A stretch of 22,397 bases of DNA from Euprymna scolopes (lineage: Eukaryota > Mollusca > Cephalopoda > Sepiida > Sepiolidae): the NCBI GenBank assembly GCA_024364805.1, contig CM044508.1, positions 42,141,628-42,164,024 on the forward strand, read 5' to 3'. The notes beneath the pieces are model-generated. The model ran no database searches. It was not told the DNA's origin and worked only from the letters and a program-made list of their open reading frames with translations. Both the position numbers and the translations under genes were made by a program. Below, piece by piece: positions 19,202 to 22,397 of this stretch. Positions within the stretch are counted from its first letter, which is position 1, and each line of letters starts with the position of its first letter.

Positions 19202-21740
19202 GAGGGAGAAAGAAAATTTAAACAGAAATCCCACTGCCAAGTAAAAAAAAAAAAATTGGAATTCTGCTGTTCCTGCATTACAATTGGTGTTAACATTTAA
19301 GAAAATTAGGAAACAACCTGACAGATTTGAACTTTAACTAGTTTTCAATGAAGTCTTCCAATCAAATTTGTTGTCTTTGAAATAAAATGCTGAATGATCC
19401 AATCAAATTAAAGCAAAAGTAGAATTAAAAAAAAACAAAAAAAAAAGTTTTGTTCATCTTACTTTACTGATAAGTTTTGGTGCAGGTTTGCCAGGAATTA
19501 AAGCGGTCGAAATGAGGACATCAATTTCTTTACATTGTTTTGCAAACAGTGCCATCTCAGCTTCGATGAATTCTTTGGACATCACTTTGGCGTAACCACC
19601 GGCACCATCACCAGATTCCTGAGAAAAAAAATTAAAAAATAATATCAACATTTTATAAAGGAACTTTAACCCAGATATTTTTGAAAACATCTAATATTTT
19701 CCAATTAGAAACATTTATTTTTTAAATCTTTGTAAGGAAGCAACTCAGTTTTTATTTATCTGGGAAATATTTGACACAAGGTCAGAAAGTGGGATTTAAA
19801 AAACTAACACCTTAGGGGAAAAGCACTAAAGCTTTTGAAAAAAACAAAAAAACAAAAACAAAAAAAAACCTGGCCGGTCACATAGGTATTTCCCCAATAG
19901 GGGTGCATCAGGTGATTAGCAATAAATTCCTTCTCAAAATAGTGAGGAGGCGAAGCCTGGGTGGATGAGCCTCCTAAAACTGCACAGATTTATACCTTAA
20001 TCTGATGGAGAACAAGCCACCACAACAATGGTTGAAACTCAGGCTGTCTGATTTTAGTATCAAGTAACCCCGCAGAACGAAAGCAGAGTTTTCGTATGGG
20101 AGTCAGGAGTATTTATTACAGATAAATAAGTAATCATGGCAACATGAATTGAAACAAATACATTGAAGACATTTCTAAGGCTGCTACAAAGAAGGTGGGC
20201 TCTCTCTACCGTGCTACAAAACTACTCATATCTGAGCATATCCTTTACCTCTACAAAGCCACATTTCACCCATGCATAAAGTATTGTTGTTACATTTGGA
20301 CTGGTACATCTGCCACTAGTCTCTTACTCTTAGACAGGGTCCAAAAAAGAATCCTCACCTAACAGGTGATGCACCGTTAACCAAACTTCAACCCCTATCC
20401 CATTGTTGTATCCCTGTACCTATTTTACAAGGGATGTGCTCTGATGAACTCATAACACTTGTGCTCCCTTGATGTAAACCTAACCCTGGCTAACCGGACA
20501 AACAGCAAAACCCCACCCCTTCACTGTAGAGATCCCTAGAGGCCGAAGCCCTCAAACTGCTAGACTTTGGAATTCTTTCCAGCTTGTCTGCTTCTGACTG
20601 TAATGACAAGCAGAAGTTTAAATGTAATGTGAACAAACATTTCGCTGGTCCCAAATAGTAGCCTCCTATGTCCAATATGCCCTGTTTCATAAAAAAAAAA
20701 AAAATCCTTACTTTAAGTTTTTTTTTTGAAAAATCTGATCATTTCTTTTAATATCATGCAAAGTTGATTGTAAAACTAATAAACTCAAAACTAAACTAAT
20801 AAAAATATTAAGTCTTCTCAGATCAACATCGAGTTCCAAAAATCACTTTCTGAAAAACAGTTAAAATTGCAATTTATAACTAAATGCTTGTAATTTATAA
20901 CTAAATGCTTGTAATGCAGCACCAATCATCAAAGGGAGGAAACTTTAGCTTGACTGTTACTTAGAAAAGTACATTTTTTACGTTTCGGCTGATGAAACCT
21001 CTGATCTTCTTCAAATTCCATATTGTTGAACTCCGGAATCTGCACACAATTTTGAATTGAACCTTTTATTTTTAATCCACAGGGGAAGTGTGCTCTTGTT
21101 CCATCAACCATGACCAGTAATTCATAATTATATTTTTAGAATTGTTTGCGATGAGGATAGAATCTTCAACACATGGAAGAGTTTTCACTGTGAACTGAAT
21201 TTTACTTAGTACTTTGTCTATTACGCTACGGGTTCACAAGACTTCTAATTGGTCATGGCTGAAACCAGATTACTCCCGTGGATTAAATAAAAGGCTTCGT
21301 TTGAAATGCAATGAAGCTTCCTTAAATTCAATAAGATAACCTCTGACCTTCTTCAGGTGTATGTTAACCAAAATGGTGTGAAAATAAAACTCAAGATGAG
21401 AACAGTAATCTAAATAATACACACCATTATTTGGTTTAAACTAGAGTTGTGATCTTGTTTGTTAGGACAATGAGCAGATGATCATAGCCCGTGCAGTGGA
21501 CACACAAACATTCACATATTTAGATTCAATTGTCGGGTTGGTTTGGACTTACCTTAACTGAAACTTCCAAGAATTCGGCTCCCATCGATTCCACTTGTTC
21601 TTTGACGGCTGAGCGGGTGTCAAAGGCACGCACGATAGCACCCATGTTCTTGGCGGTGCCAACAGCAGACAACCCAGCCACGCCACCTCCGATAATAAGA
21701 ACTTTGGCAGGTGGAACTTTACCGGCTGCTGTAATCTGAC
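1408..21740 (-). CDS. NNT: Mitochondrial NAD(P) transhydrogenase, partial gene (10 internal exons)
   Basis: The proton-translocating transhydrogenase of the inner mitochondrial membrane passes hydride from NADH to NADP+, driven by proton entry, and supplies NADPH for glutathione and thioredoxin reduction. Ten exons join with matching phases (A-B 0, B-C 0, C-D 1, D-E 0, all later junctions phase 1) into about 543 residues collinear with animal NNT, roughly residues 215-760 of the ~1,086-residue human protein (recalled alignment). Visible in order: Rossmann motif GGGVAGL and DTR of domain I, the mobile-loop region, DLAAEAGGN, a Pro/Ala linker, then about nine hydrophobic segments of domain II including FHSLVG. 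The single-chain order domain I-II is the animal fusion; in many bacteria the same parts are split into PntA and PntB. No stop or frameshift is seen inside any exon. Start codon, targeting peptide, domain III, promoter and polyA site lie outside the window. Confidence 0.97.
1656..1686. repeat. 31-base A/T homopolymer forming the exon J polypyrimidine tract
   Basis: A run of 31 A on the plus strand, read as 31 T on the transcribed strand, directly next to the AG acceptor of exon J. It therefore serves as the polypyrimidine tract of that exon. Such runs are unstable in length and prone to assembly error. Confidence 0.9.
1889..1960 (+). repeat. Dispersed repeat with CACCACTTATCAAGGCC motif, copy 1
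   Basis: Shares the motif and following bases with 11125-11150 and, more diverged, with 2541-2600. Both this copy and the 11-kb copy are followed 100-150 bp later by TTTACATTGGA, which points to one longer family. Class unknown. Confidence 0.55.
1984..2023 (+). repeat. 40-bp exact direct repeat, copy 2
   Basis: Exact copy of 1-40, 1,983 bp away; NNT exon J and the Helitron-like element lie between the two. The sequence starts GTTGGGTAGAATTTG and contains AAGGGGGCG. Flanks on both sides differ from copy 1. Confidence 0.85.
2142..2400 (+). repeat. Dispersed repeat of unknown class, copy 1
   Basis: Similar along its length to 13691-13965, and over its first 100 bases to 9121-9240. Landmarks common to the copies are GGCATAT, ATTTAATG, AATCCAGTAATTTT, TATCTTCAAA, ACATGATTGAG and CAGCCTGATC-like bases. 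No coding potential or terminal repeats were recognised. Confidence 0.65.
2541..2600 (+). repeat. Dispersed repeat with ACTACTTATCAAGGC motif, copy 2
   Basis: Diverged copy of the 1889-1960 repeat (ACTTATCAAGGCTAAAACCC, then GAGGATATGAGTGATTA). It lies about 140 bp after the 2142-2400 family member, in the same order as elsewhere in the window. Confidence 0.45.
2687..3085. repeat. Palindromic Penelope-like repeat, copy 1
   Basis: The two ends are diverged inverted copies. CTCTGACCTTCTTCA near 2717-2732 pairs with TGAAGAAGGTCAGAG near 3017-3031, and ATCTGTATGGAATTTCAAA pairs with a like sequence near 2970-2996. The strand-reversed GAAGAAGGTCAGAGG...GGCCGAAA wording is typical of the ends of Penelope-like elements (family knowledge). 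No coding region survives between the arms. The right end carries the tail AAGATGAGAACAATAGTCC, which is also seen in two other repeats here. Confidence 0.5.
4023..4245. repeat. A-rich low-complexity block (AAATAAAA-type)
   Basis: More than 200 bases made almost only of A and T in irregular AAATAAAA units, ending just before the donor of NNT exon I. Long frames through it encode only Phe/Ile/Leu-rich junk and are not genes. Confidence 0.85.
4257..4364 (-). CDS. NNT: NNT exon I: membrane helices of the PntB-like part
   Basis: Coding exon of 108 bp (2 + 105 + 1). The acceptor is CTATTTTTTCAG before GTAATGTT; the donor is GGATCAG followed by GTGAGT, the only GTGAGT-type donor among those seen here. 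The peptide is [20 protein letters not shown] then [15 protein letters not shown], matching animal GN.LGMIGV..G.AATLG.LKP.PEL..QM. One helix ([17 protein letters not shown]) and the start of the next ([12 protein letters not shown]) are covered. It was recovered by splice phase and family similarity. A 4,023-4,245 A-rich stretch begins directly downstream of its donor. Confidence 0.95.
4365..4765 (-). other. NNT intron between exons H and I
   Basis: A 401-bp AT-rich intron. It holds a short repeat (CTCCCAAAAAGAGGCATTCTG near 4534) that also occurs, diverged, near 3261 (CTCCCAAAAGGTGCATTTTG). Nothing else was recognised. Confidence 0.85.
4766..4945 (-). CDS. NNT: NNT exon H: PntA/PntB fusion region and next two membrane helices
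   Basis: Coding exon of 180 bp (2 + 177 + 1 bases). The acceptor is TTTCTTTTCAG before CCGATCC; the donor is AGAGTCG followed by GTAAGA. It starts [20 protein letters not shown], then [48 protein letters not shown] is the animal-specific bridge that fuses what are separate alpha and beta subunits in many bacteria. Two hydrophobic segments are visible ([18 protein letters not shown] and [18 protein letters not shown]), the latter corresponding to the first PntB-like helix. Phases at both ends agree with exons G and I. Confidence 0.97.
6121..6210. repeat. AT-rich palindrome
   Basis: Short inverted units (AAGAATAATAAGATA against TATCTTATTCTTATTAT, repeated again as TTATTCTTATTATA) allow a cruciform or RNA hairpin. 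Low complexity; probably microsatellite-derived. Confidence 0.6.
6535..6604 (+). mobile_element. tRNA-derived SINE fragment (copy c)
   Basis: A B-box-like GGTTTTGAATCTC is followed by ACTAGATTCAGCTGTAGATA, matching the bodies of the copies at 18740-18850 and 19040-19150. The A-box half is degraded. Plus-strand orientation, antisense to NNT. Confidence 0.55.
6727..6957 (-). CDS. NNT: NNT exon G: TM2-TM4 of domain II
   Basis: Coding exon of 231 bp: two bases, 76 codons, one base. The acceptor is TTTCTTCAG before GTTATCAT; the donor is CGACCAA followed by GTAAGT. The peptide runs [20 protein letters not shown], then [36 protein letters not shown] and [26 protein letters not shown] is the best conserved signature of the PntA membrane part, and [17 protein letters not shown] ends the segment equivalent to the PntA subunit C-terminus. 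The last base and the first two of exon H rebuild a threonine, giving KRPTDPPEYNY exactly as in animal NNT. A second overlapping minus-strand frame here is a shadow. Confidence 0.97.
7091..7302. mobile_element. Foldback / MITE-like inverted repeat
   Basis: Arms of about 60 bp, roughly 75% alike by eye, face each other around a ~75-bp AT-rich centre. GGTCTTCCATCATCAGGTC on the left pairs with GACCCAATGATGGAAGACC on the right, and both arms begin with a T/A run. The size and shape suggest a small non-autonomous DNA transposon, but no target-site duplication was confirmed. Confidence 0.5.
7328..7663 (+). mobile_element. tRNA-derived SINE with duplicated body and 12-bp repeat tail
   Basis: A tRNA-like head carries an A box (TGGCGCAGTGG, 7336-7346) and a B box (GGTTTCAATCC, 7398-7408), the internal RNA polymerase III promoter of SINEs. 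The body segment ACCCAAAGTTGGCCAGAGG at 7410 is repeated 117 bp later (ACCCAAAGAAGGCCAGAG, 7527), so the element looks dimeric. It ends in AAGATGAGAATAACAATCC and a tail of AAATAAATAAAC units (7599-7663). Plus strand, antisense to NNT. The A-to-B spacing is wider than in a functional tRNA gene, so this is not a tRNA gene. Confidence 0.7.
7881..8180 (+). pseudogene. IS630/Tc1/mariner-type transposase remnant, C-terminal part
   Basis: Short in-register peptides match a mariner-like transposase: [17 protein letters not shown] near 7884 (family QQDGATCHTA...), then FLWGY near 8005-8020, [13 protein letters not shown] near 8025-8065, and residues resembling the usual CENWISRL end near 8130. Several stops and frame changes separate them, so it is a dead DNA transposon. 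The N-terminal half and terminal inverted repeats were not identified. It lies antisense within an NNT intron. Confidence 0.6.
8517..8633 (-). pseudogene. 5S rRNA-like pseudogene or 5S-derived SINE head
   Basis: Read on the minus strand this 117-base block follows eukaryotic 5S rRNA (about 119 nt) from near the 5' end to the 3' end: TGTATGGCATAAT for the GTCTACGGCCATA start, GAAGTTAAGCA for GAAGCTAAGCA, AGATGGGTGACCATTTGGG for GGATGGGAGACCGCCTGGG, and AATACTAGGCACTGTA for AATACCGGGTGCTGTA. The internal promoter regions (A box, intermediate element, C box) are recognisable but diverged, so it is not a working 5S gene. Either a retroposed 5S copy or the head of a 5S-derived (SINE3-type) SINE. 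An open frame across it is coincidental. Confidence 0.75.
8971..9042 (-). CDS. NNT: NNT exon F: end of TM1 and TM2 of domain II
   Basis: Short coding exon of 72 bp with split glycine codons at both ends (2 + 69 + 1 bases). The acceptor is TTCTATTTTAG before GTTTGGG; the donor is ATTGTAG followed by GTAAGT. It encodes [20 protein letters not shown] then [23 protein letters not shown] is a hallmark of animal NNT: it finishes the first membrane helix and forms the second. Upstream, exon E ends in GTVI and downstream exon G begins YHTVWGV, so the joined sequence reads continuously through the family alignment. Confidence 0.96.
9043..9574 (-). other. NNT intron between exons E and F
   Basis: A 532-bp intron. 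Its first part (9121-9240) is a copy of the dispersed repeat seen at 2142-2400 and 13691-13965. The rest is AT-rich with nothing recognised. Confidence 0.85.
9121..9240 (+). repeat. Dispersed repeat of unknown class, copy 3 (partial)
   Basis: GGTTGTTTTATGGCATATC, ATTTAATGCTGAATCCAG and TATGCTTCAAGTTGTATAG match the first third of the copies at 2142 and 13691. The remainder is absent. Confidence 0.55.
9575..9743 (-). CDS. NNT: NNT exon E: Pro/Ala-rich linker and first transmembrane segment
   Basis: Coding exon of 169 bp (56 codons plus one base). The acceptor is TTTGTTTTAG before GGTGAACTG; the donor is GTCATTG followed by GTAAGT. It opens [16 protein letters not shown], passes through [18 protein letters not shown], and ends [15 protein letters not shown] then GLGTVI, the start of the first hydrophobic helix of domain II. 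The low-complexity part is the flexible hinge between the soluble NAD domain and the membrane domain. The [10 protein letters not shown] start echoes GEITWPAPP of E. coli PntA, while the human linker is more charged (recalled). The alanine run uses mixed GCN codons (GCA, GCC, GCG, GCT), so it is not a pure trinucleotide repeat. Confidence 0.95.
10266..10753. other. Assembly gap (488 N)
   Basis: A run of undetermined bases. Any reading frame across it is artificial. It falls within a repeat-rich intron, probably inside a Helitron-like element. Confidence 0.99.
10825..10838. repeat. ATAC microsatellite
   Basis: Three to four ATAC units (CATACATACATACATAC) just right of the assembly gap, inside the presumed 5' region of the Helitron-like element. 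Confidence 0.7.
11270..11690 (-). pseudogene. Mariner transposase remnant
   Basis: The minus strand encodes [20 protein letters not shown] followed by [11 protein letters not shown] (about 11500-11585), the mariner block around the first catalytic aspartate (family FVTMDETWIHHYTPE). Further on come [11 protein letters not shown] and a diverged block near 11290-11340 reading [14 protein letters not shown], which resembles the second catalytic block. Stops and frame changes show it is inactive. Terminal inverted repeats were not located. It is a different lineage from the remnant at 7881-8180. Confidence 0.7.
13560..13627 (-). CDS. NNT: NNT exon D: C-terminal edge of domain I (68-bp exon)
   Basis: Very short coding exon: two bases completing a glycine, then 22 codons, ending in phase 0. 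The acceptor is TTTTATTTAG before GTGAAAAAG; the donor is AACGAA followed by GTAAGA. It encodes [19 protein letters not shown] then LNE, matching the end of domain I. The segment is shorter than human NNT, which as I recall has an extra stretch before VIRG, and it resembles bacterial PntA (EKD...VDF.D.V.RG). I identified it by tracing splice phase and homology between exons C and E, because it is too short to stand out as an open frame. Without it the reading frame between C and E is lost. Confidence 0.92.
13628..14824 (-). other. NNT intron between exons C and D
   Basis: A 1.2-kb intron. 13691-13965 is a dispersed repeat. The stretch 14000-14740 has a higher C content on the plus strand and a 74-codon open frame without any recognised similarity; I see nothing else. 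Confidence 0.85.
13691..13965 (+). repeat. Dispersed repeat of unknown class, copy 2
   Basis: Colinear with 2142-2400: TATATCTTCAAATAT, ATCCATGATGTTTGG, ACTTTGCAGAACATGATTGA, GCAATGTTTGGTGCATTGTAG and AAGACAGCCTGATCTGGTAG. The longest of the three copies in the window. No coding potential. Confidence 0.65.
14825..15029 (-). CDS. NNT: NNT exon C: core of domain I ([17 protein letters not shown])
   Basis: Coding exon of 205 bp, 68 codons plus one base. The acceptor is CTTTTTTTAAG before GCAATGATT; the donor is TTTTG followed by GTACGT. The peptide begins [20 protein letters not shown], then [29 protein letters not shown] and [21 protein letters not shown] and the TDLPSR strand are conserved across animal and bacterial domain I. 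SRLPTQSS follows the bacterial PntA wording, whereas human NNT has SRMATQAS as I recall it. The final G completes a glycine codon with exon D. An in-frame methionine two codons in is internal and not a start. Confidence 0.97.
15470..15830 (+). mobile_element. LINE 3' fragment, copy 1
   Basis: Shares CAATGGAACGTGCTG, CCACCCCTTCACTGTAGAGG, TTTAAATGTAATGTGAACAA and ACATGTCTTGTTTAGGG with the other LINE fragments in the window. It covers the end of the reverse-transcriptase ORF and part of the 3' region, with frame breaks. It is inverted with respect to 16050-16480. Confidence 0.65.
16050..16482 (-). mobile_element. LINE 3' fragment with reverse-transcriptase C-terminus, copy 2
   Basis: The minus strand encodes [20 protein letters not shown] then [12 protein letters not shown] and LQPLSH-like [18 protein letters not shown], the characteristic tail of the reverse-transcriptase ORF of CR1/Jockey/I-type non-LTR elements; the clade is not resolved. 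Frames break after that, and the 3' region ends near AACATGTCTTGTTAGGGG. It is 5'-truncated and sits tail to tail with the 15470-15830 fragment. Confidence 0.7.
16639..16651 (+). repeat. Target-site duplication, left (13 bp)
   Basis: ATTTATTTATCTC, repeated exactly and in the same orientation at 18077-18089. The two copies bracket the Penelope-like insertion. Confidence 0.7.
16652..16795 (+). repeat. Penelope-like element, left inverted arm
   Basis: GCTTTAAACAAAATGTCCGG through AAATTTTACCGAGG, the reverse complement of 17906-18046 with a few substitutions and two small length differences. Confidence 0.8.
17906..18046 (-). repeat. Penelope-like element, right inverted arm
   Basis: Read on the minus strand it matches the left arm from GCTTTAAACAAAATGGCCGG to TTTTACCGAGG. 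A further 30 bases (18047-18076) that are absent from the left side separate it from the right target-site duplication. Confidence 0.8.
18077..18089 (+). repeat. Target-site duplication, right (13 bp)
   Basis: ATTTATTTATCTC, identical to 16639-16651. Confidence 0.7.
18740..18850 (+). mobile_element. tRNA-derived SINE, copy a, with hammerhead-like core
   Basis: Partial A box (GGGTAGAGG), tRNA-like TTCTAACCATGGGGTC and B box GGTTTCAAATG (18783-18793), followed by GCTAGATTCAGCCACT. Then CTGATGA (18812), a 12-base segment GTTGTAGACGAC that can pair as a 4-bp hairpin, and AAAAC. A TA run precedes it at 18714-18733. Same family as 19040-19150. Confidence 0.65.
19040..19196 (+). mobile_element. tRNA-derived SINE, copy b, with TA-repeat tail
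   Basis: The head reads GATAGCCCAGGGGTAGAGG (A-box side) then GGCTTCTAACCATGGAG, with a degraded B box, then ACTAGATTCAGCTACTCTGA, TGCCGAAACGTGTCAGTAG and a long pure TA tract (about 19151-19196). Plus strand, antisense to NNT. Confidence 0.65.
19463..19618 (-). CDS. NNT: NNT exon B: mobile loop and ALIPGKPAP segment of domain I
   Basis: Coding exon of exactly 156 bp (52 codons), phase 0 at both ends. The acceptor is TTTTTTTCTCAG before GAATCTGG; the donor is AGTAAA followed by GTAAGA. The translation starts [17 protein letters not shown] and ends [16 protein letters not shown]. In the family the GGYAK.M segment is the mobile loop that closes over the NAD(H) site, and TALIPGK lies in the nucleotide-binding fold. 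The residues between ([18 protein letters not shown]) match animal NNT nearly position by position. It lies between a 1.9-kb intron (to exon A) and the 4.4-kb intron (to exon C), the largest in the window. Confidence 0.97.
20166..20690 (+). mobile_element. LINE 3' fragment with reverse-transcriptase C-terminus, copy 3
   Basis: Encodes [20 protein letters not shown], then [20 protein letters not shown] and [13 protein letters not shown] before the frame breaks. Downstream it keeps CCACCCCTTCACTGTAGAG and TTTAAATGTAATGTGAACAA, in common with 15470-15830. The longest copy of this LINE family in the window; 5'-truncated and inactive. Clade CR1/Jockey/I-like, not resolved. Confidence 0.7.
20871..20912 (+). 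repeat. 21-bp tandem duplication
   Basis: Two exact back-to-back copies of a 21-base unit starting AATTTATAACTAAATGCTTG. Likely a recent slippage or duplication event. Confidence 0.85.
20968..21420. repeat. Palindromic Penelope-like repeat, copy 2
   Basis: TTTTATTTTTAATCCACAGG near 21067 faces its inverted form near 21275-21295 (CCCGTGGATTAAATAAAAGG). CTTGTTCCATCAACCATGACC pairs loosely with GGTCATGGCTGAAACCAG. ACGTTTCGGC at the left and ACCTCTGACCTTCTTCAGG at the right are Penelope-type end motifs. Right tail AAGATGAGAACAGTAATC is shared with 3055-3085. No coding sequence remains. Confidence 0.5.
21553..21740 (-). CDS. NNT: NNT exon A: NAD(H)-binding Rossmann motif of domain I
   Basis: Coding exon of 188 bp, 62 full codons plus two bases that complete a split glycine codon. 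The acceptor reads TTTCTCCAG before GTCAGATT; the donor is AAG followed by GTAAGT. It begins [15 protein letters not shown] and carries the nucleotide-binding glycine loop [14 protein letters not shown] (GxGxxG) followed about 20 residues later by FDTR, whose aspartate is expected to bind the adenosine ribose of NAD. The exon ends [12 protein letters not shown]. The stretch VRAFDTR...[14 protein letters not shown] looks very close to bacterial PntA, closer in places than the human sequence as I recall it. The exon leaves in phase 0 and joins exon B cleanly. The antisense frame is also open here but is only a shadow. Confidence 0.97.
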
Positions 21741-21963
21741 CTGGAGAAAAACAAGAAAGAAAATGTACAACCAAAAACCATCTATAAAGATAGATATATT
21801 TGTGGGCGCTAGGTGATGCAGAGTGAAAACCACCAAGGTCTTATGTAAGATATGAAGAGAAACTGGAATCTTGGGAAGATCTCTATCATTCCAGTTATTA
21901 TATGAGCAACCAGACTTATCAAAAAAAATTACAACTATCTGCCAAATATACCCAATGAACCAA

Positions 21964-22118
21964 GTGTACTGCAGCAGACTGAAGGCTGCTGCAAAAAAAG
22001 GTAGGCTCCCTCTACCATACTAGAAAATTACTCACACCTGAGTGTATCCTATATCTCTACAAAGCCACCATTCACTCATGCATGGAGTATTGTTGCCATA
22101 TCTTGGCTGGTGCATCTA
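21964..22118 (+). mobile_element. LINE fragment, copy 4
   Basis: KKVGSLYHTRKLLTPECILY and [20 protein letters not shown] are recognisable and correspond to the same reverse-transcriptase segment as 20180-20330. It stops abruptly after GGTGCATCTACC. Confidence 0.65.
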
Positions 22119-22263
22119 CCTATTTATGTGTTGCGAGATATTTCAAATTCTGTTATAAATTTTTGTTTCACAGTTTTAGAATATAGTTTGTGTTAAAAAA
22201 ATCAAAGTTAAAGAAAAAAGTCACTTGGATTTATTTAAGATTTAGTTTGAATCCTTTTTCTCC

Positions 22264-22339
22264 AGCTAGCAGTAGTCGATAATATAAATTAAAAACAAAA
22301 AAGCTAGCAGTAGTCGATAATATAAATTAAAAAAAAAAT
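22264..22339 (+). repeat. 38-bp tandem duplication
   Basis: AGCTAGCAGTAGTCGATAAT with its A-rich tail occurs twice with a period of 38 bases (22264 and 22302), differing only in the A tail. Confidence 0.85.
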
Positions 22340-22397
22340 GTTTCAGAAAACTTTGAAAAATGATTTCATTTGCTTTTTATTTTTGGTTAATGTGTGC

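Larger units (their letters stand above)
15030..19462 (-). other. NNT intron between exons B and C
   Basis: At 4.4 kb the largest intron seen. It contains two LINE 3' fragments tail to tail (15470-15830 and 16050-16480), a Penelope-like insertion (16652-18076) and two tRNA-SINE copies with TA tails (18740-19196). Nothing in 18100-18700 was recognised apart from an A-rich run. Confidence 0.85.
19619..21552 (-). other. NNT intron between exons A and B
   Basis: A 1.9-kb intron. 19870-20165 looks like unique or unrecognised repeat sequence (CCTGGCCGGTCACATAGG, GTAACCCCGCAGAACG). 20166-20690 is a LINE fragment, 20871-20912 a 21-bp tandem duplication, and 20968-21420 a palindromic repeat. No extra exon was found. 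Confidence 0.85.
21741..22397 (-). other. NNT intron upstream of exon A (incomplete)
   Basis: The polypyrimidine side of the exon A acceptor, then a LINE fragment at 21964-22118 and a 38-bp tandem duplication at 22264-22339. The preceding NNT exon lies outside the window. Confidence 0.85.

Noticed and set aside
21530-21739. Plus-strand frame of 69 codons opposite exon A
   Set aside because: Antisense shadow of the NNT Rossmann exon, which has splice sites and clear homology on the minus strand.
1-22397. CRISPR array, operon or bacterial system
   Set aside because: Spliced exons, large introns and eukaryotic retroelements exclude a prokaryotic origin; no spaced direct-repeat array was seen.

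Overview
The window is animal nuclear DNA and carries the middle of one intron-rich gene on the minus strand: mitochondrial NAD(P) transhydrogenase (NNT). Ten consecutive coding exons (called A to J here in transcription order, from high to low coordinates) can be placed with canonical splice sites. Their phases agree at all nine junctions, so no exon appears to be missing between 21740 and 1408. Together they encode about 543 residues: the second half of the NAD(H)-binding domain I, a Pro/Ala-rich linker, and the first two thirds of the proton-channel domain II. The 5' exons (mitochondrial targeting sequence, first half of domain I) lie beyond the right edge. The 3' exons (rest of domain II, NADP(H)-binding domain III) lie beyond the left edge.

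The host is probably a lophotrochozoan, most likely a cephalopod mollusc. This is inferred from the AT-rich introns of up to 4.4 kb, the many tRNA-derived SINEs, Penelope-like and LINE fragments, TA microsatellites, and an invertebrate-type NNT protein. No single marker proves the taxon.

Layout from left to right. 1-1407: intron with a 40-bp repeat, TA tracts and a Helitron-like element ending at 1334. 1408-1653: exon J. 1654-4256: intron of dispersed repeats, including a palindromic Penelope-like repeat at 2687-3085. 4257-4945: exons I and H. 4946-6726: AT-rich intron with one SINE fragment. 6727-6957: exon G. 6958-8970: intron with a foldback repeat, a duplicated tRNA-derived SINE, a mariner-type transposase remnant and a full-length 5S-rRNA-like sequence. 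8971-9042: exon F. 9575-9743: exon E (linker). 9744-13559: intron with a Helitron-like end, a 488-bp assembly gap and a mariner remnant. 13560-15029: exons D and C. 15030-19462: the largest intron, with tail-to-tail LINE fragments, a Penelope-like insertion bounded by 13-bp target-site duplications, and two tRNA-SINE copies. 19463-19618: exon B. 19619-21552: intron with LINE and palindromic repeats. 21553-21740: exon A. 21741-22397: start of the next intron upstream.

The only functional gene I can support is NNT, which uses the proton-motive force of the inner mitochondrial membrane to reduce NADP+ with NADH. Everything else is intronic repeat DNA. I found no evidence of a new multi-gene system. 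The most interesting items are the 5S-derived sequence, the Penelope-like insertion with inverted arms, the hammerhead-like motif in SINE copies, the pair of Helitron-like ends, and a 31-base homopolymer that forms the polypyrimidine tract of an essential NNT exon.
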